The notes under the pieces are model-generated. The model was given only the letters and a program-made list of their open reading frames with translations. It did not search any database and was not told where the DNA came from. Below, piece by piece: positions 45,701-48,576 of a stretch of 48,576 nucleotides of DNA. This stretch comes from Pseudomonadota bacterium. GTDB taxonomy: Bacteria; Desulfobacterota; Desulfobacteria; Desulfobacterales; Desulfobacteraceae. How positions within the stretch are numbered: the first letter of the stretch is position 1; each line of letters begins with the position of its first letter. The stretch lies in NCBI GenBank assembly GCA_018821715.1, contig JAHJLN010000405.1, positions 1 to 48,576 on the forward strand, in the 5' to 3' direction. The translations under genes and the position numbers were made by a program.

Positions 45701-48576
45701 GATCAAGGGTTAAAGCTTTTTCAACCGGCAGTTGCGTGGTCGTTCCCTGGCTGTGTAACAGGAAATCAGTCTCTCTGGTTTGGCTGTAGATTTCATATGC
45801 AATCCTGGTGTTTTCTTTGGGAATGAGGCGAATGCGGGCTTGAACAGGCTGATTTTGGACAACCAAAGGCCTGGCCCAGACAATATTATGGAGCATGATC
45901 CCGGCGGGTCCGTCTTTGACGGCACTGGACAGTTCCACAGCCGCCCGGGCCATTTCCAGATGTGCTACTCCCGGAAGGATATGCCGATCCTGTATCACAT
46001 GATCTGAAAGATAAAATTCTGTCCCGGTAAACGTACTTTTAAAACATTGTGCTGATAAATTTGAAATGTTTTCATGAACCAGTGGGTGGAGTTGATAATT
46101 GCCTGACGGCAATGCATTGCTTGCTGCGCTTTTTGCTTCGGGGATCCAGTAGCGCTCCCGGGCAAACGGATAGGTGGGCAGACTGATACGGGTGGGTTTT
46201 ATATGGTTATAAAATTTATCCCAGTTAATCGTCATCCCTCGTACCCATAGATCAAGAAGTTTGGCATACTTTTTTTTCTCAACCCAGGTTTCAATGGCCT
46301 CCTCAATATCGCTATCTGTACTGAAAACAGCCAAAATATCTTTATGGGTTTTAACTTTTCCCTGGTACAGTCCGGGTATATATTCTTTTCCCTGGATGAA
46401 TTCACTGAGTTTATCCTTAAGGTCTCTTATCGATTGTGCAATCAACCCCATTCTAAAGTCCATGGCATCCCGTCCCACCTGAAGAGTGAACGCAATATCG
46501 GCAAGATCCTTGTCGGAATAATGATTTTTTTCAATGCCGCTGACCAATTGTTCCGCCTTTTTTAAAAGCTGATATTCATTTTTTGCAGACAATATGATCA
46601 TTGCCGGGTTATCCGTATTGATTTCAATTTGAGCCGTGGCGTCATTTTTTGAAATATATTCTTCAATCACAACATGTGCATTGGTCCCACCAAATCCAAA
46701 GGAACTGATGCCTGCCCGCAGTGGGATCGGGTTACCCTGAATATCGAGTAATGGATCCCATGGTTTTGTTTCCCGAAGAATATAAAACGGACTGTTTTCA
46801 AGTTTGATATAAGGGTTAAGGGTATTACAATGAAGGGTTTTAACCAGAGTTTTATGCTTGAGCTGCAATAATACTTTTATAACACCGGCAATTCCGGCCG
46901 CAAGTTCCAAATGACCGATATTGGTTTTCACAGCGCCTAATCCACAATGGGAAGTTACAGCTTTCGAGGCTCCCGCAGCCTGATACAATTCTTCGAATGC
47001 TGTTTTTAAGGCATCGATTTCAATGGGATCGCCAAGTTCCGTGCCGGTACCATGGGCTTCAATATATGTCATGGTTCTCGGATCGATCCCGGCCGTCGTA
47101 TATACCATTTTCAGCAATTCAGCCTGTGCCTTTGGGTTTGGAGCCGTCAGAGAATTTGCCCGGCCGCCATGGTTCTCGGCTGACCCGCGGAGGATGCCGT
47201 AAATATGATCCTTGTCCTGTTCAGCTTTACTCAGTTTTTTTAAAAGGATCATGCCCACACCCTCACCTCTGACATATCCGTTTGCCCTGTCTGAGAAAGT
47301 TTTACACCGTCCATCCTCACAAAGCATACCGGCCTTGTTAAAGCTGATTTGAAACTCGGGTTTCACCAGAATATTGACGCCGCCTGCAATCGCCATTTCA
47401 CAGGTATTATTCTGCAGGGCCGACAGGGCACGATGGATCGCTACAAGTGAGCTGGAACAAGCCGTCTCGATGGGTTCACTGGGCCCGTGAATATTTAGGA
47501 AATAACTCATCCTGTTGGGCCCGACCGATGATACCTGACCCGTGGAAGTAAATCCTTCAATGGGTAACTTTGCCTTGAGAATCATGACGCCATACCCACT
47601 TTCTGCAGTTCCCACAAATATACCGGTATTTGATCCTGAAAGGCTTTGAGCTGAATAGCCGGCATCTTCTATGGCTTTCCATGCATAGGTCATTAACAGG
47701 CGTTGATGAGGATCCATAAGTTCAGCTTCTTTGGGTGAAATTTTGAAAAACAATGGATCAAATTCTTGGGCATCTTTAATAAATCCACCCCATTTGATAT
47801 TGGTTTTATTATTCTGACTTAAAGGGTCACCGTAATACTTTTGCCAATCCCAGCGGGACGTTGGTATCTCTTCAATACAATCTTTACCCTGTAAAAGATT
47901 ATTCCAAAATTCTTCCAGGGTTGGAGCCATGGGAAAACTGCCGCTCATTCCTATGATGGCAACAGGTTCAAATGGATGACGCAAACCAATGTCCTCTTTT
48001 TCTCTGTTTTTTTCTGGTTGGCGCGGTTTGGTAAACCGGCTCCAGGATGATTTATTTTCCGAGGTTTCCGTACTTTTATTTTCCTGGATTCCGAATTTTT
48101 CTGCAAACAGAACCGGATACGCCTGGATCAGGTATTTTGCAAATTGGCCCAGATTAGAGTGTTCAAAAAAAATAGGGGGAGTGATTCCCAGGTCATATTC
48201 ATCGTTCAGCAGATTTGAAAACTCGGTCAGCGCAAAGGAATCAAATCCATATTCACTCAACTCGCCATCCGGGTAGATCTCTTCCGGGCTTATACTCAAT
48301 ATTTTGGATGCCTTCATAATGAGCATTTTTTGCGTTGATTCAAGTAAGATTCCGGAATTATTGATACTATTTGAGGGTGAAAATTTGCTTGTGTGTTCGG
48401 TCCCGGAGTTGATCCAAGCAATACGGGTCTCCTCTTGATTTAATTGAATGTGATGCTTCATTCTAGAAATTTGCCCTTCCAGGACCATGACTTGACGACA
48501 GCCGGAAGCCATGCCTTGATACAGGGCATTGATACCGGTTGAAGACGCCATGGGAACCATGCCCATGGCCGTGAAC
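31917..48576 (-). CDS. Giant trans-AT polyketide synthase (5' end beyond the window)
   Basis: At least 5,549 codons with no stop; the frame continues past the right edge, since the KR end found there needs its upstream half. Numbering here starts at the Met at 48566. Order: KR end (1-30)-ACP (Ser110) / KS (Cys370, His505, His552)-linker-DH (His856, Asp1026)-KR (Tyr1457)-ACP (Ser1616) / KS (Cys1886, His2021, His2061)-DH (His2369, Asp2543)-KR (Tyr3039)-ACP (Ser3195) / KS (Cys3451, His3586, His3626)-carrier-like insert-DH (His4046, Asp4219)-KR (Tyr4704)-ACP (Ser4861) / KS (Cys5112, His5247, His5287)-linker. No integrated AT, ER, MT or TE; each KS is followed by the LPTYPF-type docking linker of trans-AT synthases. 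All three complete KRs have an Asp at the B-type position (HDN, RDG, RDS). It should build a chain with repeated enoyl units, some of which the trans AT-ER could reduce. Confidence 0.95.
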   Translation of the reverse strand, partial: FTAMGMVPMASSTGINALYQGMASGCRQVMVLEGQISRMKHHIQLNQEETRIAWINSGTEHTSKFSPSNSINNSGILLESTQKMLIMKASKILSISPEEIYPDGELSEYGFDSFALTEFSNLLNDEYDLGITPPIFFEHSNLGQFAKYLIQAYPVLFAEKFGIQENKSTETSENKSSWSRFTKPRQPEKNREKEDIGLRHPFEPVAIIGMSGSFPMAPTLEEFWNNLLQGKDCIEEIPTSRWDWQKYYGDPLSQNNKTNIKWGGFIKDAQEFDPLFFKISPKEAELMDPHQRLLMTYAWKAIEDAGYSAQSLSGSNTGIFVGTAESGYGVMILKAKLPIEGFTSTGQVSSVGPNRMSYFLNIHGPSEPIETACSSSLVAIHRALSALQNNTCEMAIAGGVNILVKPEFQISFNKAGMLCEDGRCKTFSDRANGYVRGEGVGMILLKKLSKAEQDKDHIYGILRGSAENHGGRANSLTAPNPKAQAELLKMVYTTAGIDPRTMTYIEAHGTGTELGDPIEIDALKTAFEELYQAAGASKAVTSHCGLGAVKTNIGHLELAAGIAGVIKVLLQLKHKTLVKTLHCNTLNPYIKLENSPFYILRETKPWDPLLDIQGNPIPLRAGISSFGFGGTNAHVVIEEYISKNDATAQIEINTDNPAMIILSAKNEYQLLKKAEQLVSGIEKNHYSDKDLADIAFTLQVGRDAMDFRMGLIAQSIRDLKDKLSEFIQGKEYIPGLYQGKVKTHKDILAVFSTDSDIEEAIETWVEKKKYAKLLDLWVRGMTINWDKFYNHIKPTRISLPTYPFARERYWIPEAKSAASNALPSGNYQLHPLVHENISNLSAQCFKSTFTGTEFYLSDHVIQDRHILPGVAHLEMARAAVELSSAVKDGPAGIMLHNIVWARPLVVQNQPVQARIRLIPKENTRIAYEIYSQTRETDFLLHSQGTTTQLPVEKALTLDLMELENQCSQTKVSSTQVYQAFHVMGIDYGPSHQGIQALHIGSNQVLAKLCLPDSAMDTLDQYVLHPGLMDSALQASIGFMPDILTLENLKDKKPLLPFALESLEIYGPCKKNMWVFIRYSKTGTLTNHIQKLDMDLCDDQGKISCRMTGFTSRVLELPINQPTPGQNSFSDSIETMMWTPSWKEKRMPQDVLPPEYLQYLIICCELGTHLPQAVEAGVKDSKYRVLQSEEKSIAKRFQIYAVKIFEAIQEIIRQRPRGKVLIQVVIPEKEKQQPFMGLSGLLKTACLENRKISCQLICIDPDEDGQTIREKLKDNACLPNDQVIRYKNKKRLVAAWSEIKPVKEASRPWKDHGLYLITGGSGSLGLVFAQKIIQQAKGTRIILTGRTPLTRESESRISALNSSNTRVIFKQLDMTQEQDVNHLMSNIRQEHGDLNGVIHAAGVIHDNFILKKSRQEFIRVLDPKVTGLVHLDNATKDIELDCFILFSSVAGALGNPGQADYAAANAFMDAYAGYRNDLVERKKRHGQTLSMNWPLWKEGGMTVDPATEQMMFTAMGMVPMASSTGINALYQGMASGCRQVMVLEGQKNRINDFMFKPESARDPYQSFHQKKTDLAHREIESQLILDNTISYFKTLISSVIKLPVQRIEADAPLEKYGINSILILQLTTQLEKTFGPLSKTLFFEYQTIGELTGYFIESHLETLISLFRDRNETLSQPANVNSSKVNIEPLPVIDSVRSRFSRPVDNFIERDDDEKVAIIGLAGQYPKARNIQEFWTNLCQGKDCITQIPAGRWDHSLYFNEDKEKPGKTYSKWGGFLDDVDKFDALFFNITPKEAELIDPQERLFLQCVHDVFEDAGYNRAAIKECSRSGLEGDVGVFAGVMYEEYQLWGVQEQLKGKPIAISGHPSSIANRVSYTFNLHGPCMAVDTMCSSSLTAIHLACQSLYQRECELAIAGGVNVSIHPNKYLSLGQGRFISSKGRCESFGTGGDGYVPGEGVGAVLLKPLSKAIRDKDHIYGVIIGTAINHGGKTNGYSVPNPKAQTNVIGHAIKKAGITARAISYLEAHGTGTFLGDPIEITGLVNAYKKDTLDTQFCSIGSVKSNIGHAESAAGIAGLTKVLLQLKYKQIVPSLHSKVLNPNIDFSKTPFVVQQELTKWEKSKEKSIPVQGQKSRIAGISSFGAGGSNAHVLIKEFSSEDKEKSLGFDPDHQPLIMVLSAETHEQLRQRAERMLDFIRGSDFSESRLRDIAYTLQIGRDAMEERLAVIVESKETFENKLAGYLKGDIEPENIFMGQVGKNKDTLVLFEADQEFRETLDKWIQHKKIAKLASLWVKGISIDWEKLYNDPQPGRISLPGYPFARTRYWIPDTDKQIDRVSSLAQDRKIHPLLHQNTSDLSEQRFSSTFFGSEFLFSDHLIKGQRILPGVAYLEMARVAFEKAVRNFDAENTTLQIKNLVWIQPLALEGGDSVKVHIGIYPSENGDIAFKVYKDVSVDQAGPEVINEGVAVLLPREVQPVRNLSALKGQCSRGILSSSQIYKIFGNMGMAYGPALQGIEKIFIGQDRVLAKVFIPHPVAKTQDQYVLHPSLMDSALQACMGLLMGPEKIETATDFSALKPAIPFTLETLDIFGPCNDSLWAVIEFNTRHSKTDEIRIFDIELLDDLGKIRAQIKGLSTKVLDNQRETKPISKPRLKQSTYFRPVWEKASRDMVLTDIKPYESVLVFDSDPAMANELTRYLSEIQDKENPLVVLVKPGKAVKEVQENIYTVNPGKKQDYQQLFQTIKRKSGLPNRILCHVALPDVSNTEAVVANDRFNCFYTLFHLSQVLMEQGLKEMVTVICLSSAPDGQSSLFQNALNGLARTVHLENPKIFIKTVEIEPFDPSQSTVTLFDIVKTVYEEFQLSGRETQICYHGKDRHIKIFRELEPDHQTEKGIVLKENGVYLITGGLGGLGLIFAKYMATTLKAKLVLTGRSALTPDKKSKIRELEQLGATVHYIQSDICLKADTALMVQQVKTRFKSINGVIHSAGLIRDGLILNKTKQDMDAVLAPKIDGTVFLDTFLCDEKLDLFVLFSSVSSVLGNIGQSDYAFANGFMDGYAQYRENLCRKKKRFGKTLSINWPLWKEGGMDIDSQLKVWMENTLGIVPLETQTGISAFKRSLALTHHQIMVLEGNREKIINSLNLENNDHTRQSEIIESPEPISVMNSAIQSKTQLFLKEIFSDETKIPMKRIDVNKPFAQYGIESVMMMNLIRRLESDFTGLPKTLFFEYSNLKLLSGYFINNHTHVLNKKFGPAEDHEVVTNQELPICGESGQKNENRFFPSSPLLGRRAEKEEIAIIGLSGRYPMADTLDEFWEILKSGKDCVTEIPKDRWDLEGFFDPDKKKAGKSYSKWGGFVKDIDKFDPLFFNISPKEAEGMDPQARLFLETVWHTIEDAGYRKQSLEGLKVGVFVGVMYAHYSLLSQNGRNSTLIPDSSFASIANRVSYFFNFTGPSIALDTMCSSSITGIHLACESIHTGESEIAIAGGVNVSLHPDKYLILSQMRFFSSDGRCNSFGDGGDGYVPGEGFGAVLLKPLRKAISDGDQIYGIIKGTAVNHGGQGTGYTVPNPAAQAKVISEVLKQSGINPRTISYIEAHGTGTSLGDPIEIAGLIKAFEPYTQEKQYCAIGSVKSNIGHLESAAGIAGLTKVLLQMKYKKLVPSIHCDTLNGNINFKASPIYVQKALTDWKKPIISKNGKNKTYPRRAGISSFGAGGANAHLLVEEFEKDPGSAVQASFIPQILIFSARDEICLKKNILSIIAFLKILNNDADTSKNTDTGRLQADDIPSIRENILQIFANVLGVNTKDVDPYEDIKEYGIDQVDLHQFVEEINRVYHTALNPANILNCGTLEAFLHVMVQEYPDISEKNDPITFTQMEKSKGTAYKDSIFQQIAYTLQTGREPMEERVAVVASDMDDLLDKLILHIQGNNNIEGVYKGSLNADDDVPLIDDEEGILFVRAVMDKKKFHKLARLWVSGVSVDWEPLYDHGRPNRMSLPTYQFNRERYWVPEPGNAQPGVLDKQRPVNRLHPLVDSNISDLETQKFITRVIGDEPFVSDHVIFGQKLFPGACFLEMARAAGEFSLKKPIHKLKQIIFLKPIVFDKGKHLAHPRDIEISFYPDQKELEFEMTTLSHNDELEIHCQGKIISAEIAPPMVTEPIEDIEKIKKQCQNKRKRQDFYQGFDQAGFQYGPCFRTVKEINFNDTQVLSLLELPPELETEFHQYVLHPVLIDGALQTVSELITDSDANTLFLPFALEGVDIISPLSRRVYCHATPAIEEGKDNNRIKKFNIRLLDESGNLLVRINGFSIREIISSRSNDRLGKQDIIEKLHFRPHWEKAPLPLETNLFDGSESLLIFDTNKDFFMALCRQMTGLSPLGRAILVKPGKTFKQIKDTIYEINPGKPEHYGKLLSLLEKKNIRPKKIIHRWSGYKWSLNTTVTDRMLEKSVYSMFFLSKALMEQKSQGPYRLVYSFNREQELRPEHTGISGFARAVHLENQQFCYKTVEFVAAATQNPDRNLSWELKILLEELFAQKGHFEVRYLNGERWVKKLKEQAGNDLSKESFPLQHQGVYLITGGMGNLGFIFARYLAQRLKACLVLTGRSQLTPGMKDKMDQLKALGATVIYSRKDISQYQDALDLIKEIKTAFGKLNGVIHSAGVIRDSFLLKKTRKEIMSVLAPKIQGTMNLDRATRNEDLDLFVLFSSLAAELGNIGQCDYSFANRFMDAFAENRERLCKTAGRRGRTLSINWPLWEEGGMTMDEKTREKMQRELGLIPLNTQEGINSFIHGINQPDYQLTVVQGYPDKIRKMIAKGAKWHNDTPPIPLETLSLTHREKETLIEDTESYIKLLVSQETKTPVEKISAGKSFERYGIDSVLMMDLTEKLEKRFGKLPKTLLFDYSTIKSVSNYLVENYSHAMVDKVMHKSADSMETHKTGEIERLESPQPNRMKPARFIKPAKPNADEPADTDIAIIGVSGRFPGADNVDKFWENLKTGRDLVGDVPQNRWHMDSFYDPSGKSPDKSYCKTGGFLEDIQRSDASFFDLSPEDAEIMTPHHHIVMEEAWKTFEDAGYSPSSLDNMKCGIYLGIMSDIDTIGHVFNSSSIMAARIAFQLNLKGPAIAIDTACSSSLVAVHLAVQNLISGETDMMLAGGIALSLYHQYYIKLCQAGMLSHQGKCCAFDNRADGYVPSEGAGFVILKKLSSALKDKDHIYGVIKGSGMNQHGKTIWLSAPNSESQKELETQIYQTHDIDPRTISYVEAHATGTKLGDSIEVEALTEVFEAYTNEKQFCAIGSVKNNMGHAVAAAGIISLIKVIKSMQHKQIPPVINFQQENEYINFEKTPFYVNTDLINWEPTENQLRRAAISAFGYNGTNAHLIVEEYKEDLQETGEQDDELIILSAKTEDKLFEQTLQLIAFLKNQTALKKNWAMDDIAYTLCHGREQMPIRLCVIAGTKDELAARLSQFLSGQHNSGANYIFYKDKRNDSIGQGKNNPERVNHLLLGKKIKELAQLWVQGTDINWDLLYKNRPCQKRPLPTYPFNGTEYQTIQNRKKQRVEHPTPALL
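33852..38717 (-). other. PKS module 3 in window: KS-(carrier-like insert)-DH-KR-ACP
   Basis: KS (about 3284-3714) has Cys3451, His3586 and His3626. The post-KS linker is split by a carrier-like domain (see separate entry). The DH (about 4015-4300) has HVIFGQKLFP and Asp4219. The KR (about 4550-4790) has TGGMGNLG and Tyr4704. The ACP Ser is 4861 (YGIDSVL). Confidence 0.88.
37014..37247 (-). other. Carrier-protein-like domain without the phosphopantetheine Ser, inside the KS linker
   Basis: Residues about 3774-3851 read as a full ACP: helix I IRENILQIFANVLGV, then DPYEDIKEYGIDQVDLHQF, then a helix-III/IV region ending AFLHVMVQEYP. The residue at the attachment position is Gln3810 (codon CAG at 37139-37137) where active carriers have Ser. 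The insert lies exactly between linker halves that are contiguous in modules 1 and 2 (LLKKAEQ... and IAYTLQTGRE). Confidence 0.8.
38847..43436 (-). other. PKS module 2 in window: KS-DH-KR-ACP
   Basis: KS (about 1711-2150) has Cys1886 in DTMCSSSL and both His residues. The DH (about 2335-2630) has a canonical HLIKGQRILP motif and Asp2543. The KR (about 2885-3125) has TGGLGGLG and Tyr3039. The ACP Ser is 3195 (YGIESVM). All visible catalytic residues are intact. Confidence 0.88.
43587..47969 (-). other. PKS module 1 in window: KS-DH-KR-ACP
   Basis: KS (residues about 200-636) has Cys370 in ETACSSSL, EAHGTGT and NIGHLE. The DH (about 825-1110) reads HVIQDRHILPG: its HxxxGxxxxP motif has Asp860 in place of the Gly, with Asp1026 in HPGLMDSALQ intact. 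The KR (about 1300-1540) has TGGSGSLG and Tyr1457. The ACP Ser is 1616. Its KR end is identical at DNA level to the KR end at the right edge of the window. Confidence 0.88.
43940..44046. repeat. 107-bp perfect direct repeat, internal copy
   Basis: Identical base for base to 48470-48576. It encodes the end of the module-1 KR. The offset is 4530 bp, exactly 1510 codons or one module length. Identity stops at the KR-ACP linker (after LEGQ) on one side; on the other it runs to the window edge. Confidence 0.95.
48087..48576 (-). other. PKS: end of a KR and its ACP (partial upstream module)
   Basis: Residues 1-30 are the last part of a KR domain (MGMVPMASSTGINALYQGM). The following ACP (about 75-155) has Ser110 in EYGFDSFAL. 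The KS, any DH and most of the KR of this module lie outside the window. Confidence 0.85.
48470..48576. repeat. 107-bp perfect direct repeat, right-edge copy
   Basis: Second copy of the repeat at 43940-44046, in the preceding KR. It is cut by the window end, so the true repeat may be longer. Confidence 0.95.

Noticed and set aside
31917..48576. Beta-branching (HMG synthase) cassette or integrated methyltransferase/ER
   Set aside because: No HCS, ECH, free-standing KS or methyltransferase motif was found in the PKS or its neighbours within the window; enoyl reduction is only available through the trans AT-ER.

Overview
The window looks like chromosome from an anaerobic, probably sulfate-reducing deltaproteobacterium (Desulfobacteraceae-like). 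This is an inference from gene content: a lexA/imuB/dnaE2 cassette, a branched-chain amino-acid ABC transporter, and lactate-oxidation-type iron-sulfur proteins. No rRNA or other taxonomic marker is present. Coding density is very high. No tRNA, rRNA, CRISPR array, IS element or prophage gene was seen.

Region 1 (about 0.1-6.9 kb, minus strand) is an SOS mutagenesis operon. lexA, a DUF72 gene, a Y-family polymerase-like gene whose catalytic acidic residues are missing (imuB-like) and an error-prone DnaE2-type polymerase abut or overlap. They lie downstream of a near-consensus sigma70 promoter that overlaps a candidate operator. A response regulator with a GGDEF domain follows. No imuA is present; the DUF72 gene occupies the position where it might be expected.

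Region 2 (about 6.95-12.0 kb, plus strand) is a complete branched-chain amino-acid ABC transporter in the order livG-K-H-M-F. It has a stem-loop between livK and livH and a strong 17-bp-stem terminator at the end, which probably also serves the convergent operon.

Region 3 (about 12.0 kb to the right edge, minus strand) is a trans-AT polyketide/non-ribosomal peptide biosynthetic cluster of more than 36 kb that runs off the window. Transcription runs right to left. It begins with a giant trans-AT PKS (at least 5,549 residues, 5' end missing) laid out as KR(end)-ACP / KS-DH-KR-ACP / KS-DH-KR-ACP / KS-[pseudo-ACP]-DH-KR-ACP / KS. Then come a free ACP, a PLP aminotransferase, a secreted Ntn amide hydrolase, an amidase, a flavodoxin-like reductase, LutA, a LutB-LutC fusion, a type II thioesterase, a second secreted Ntn amide hydrolase, a trans AT-ER didomain, a Sfp-type phosphopantetheinyl transferase, a single C-A-T NRPS module with an N-terminal docking domain, an MFS exporter, a secreted class II amidotransferase-like protein and a secreted SGNH hydrolase.

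Together these suggest a reduced or polyene polyketide joined to one (possibly non-alpha) amino acid, exported by the MFS protein and possibly trimmed outside the cytoplasm by the secreted amide hydrolases. Notable oddities are: a carrier-protein-like domain with Gln in place of the phosphopantetheine Ser, buried in a KS linker; a 107-bp perfect repeat between two KR ends; no release domain; an embedded lactate-oxidase-type iron-sulfur unit with no conventional start codon at its conserved N-terminus; and three secreted proteins each with a candidate nucleophilic Cys right after the signal peptide.
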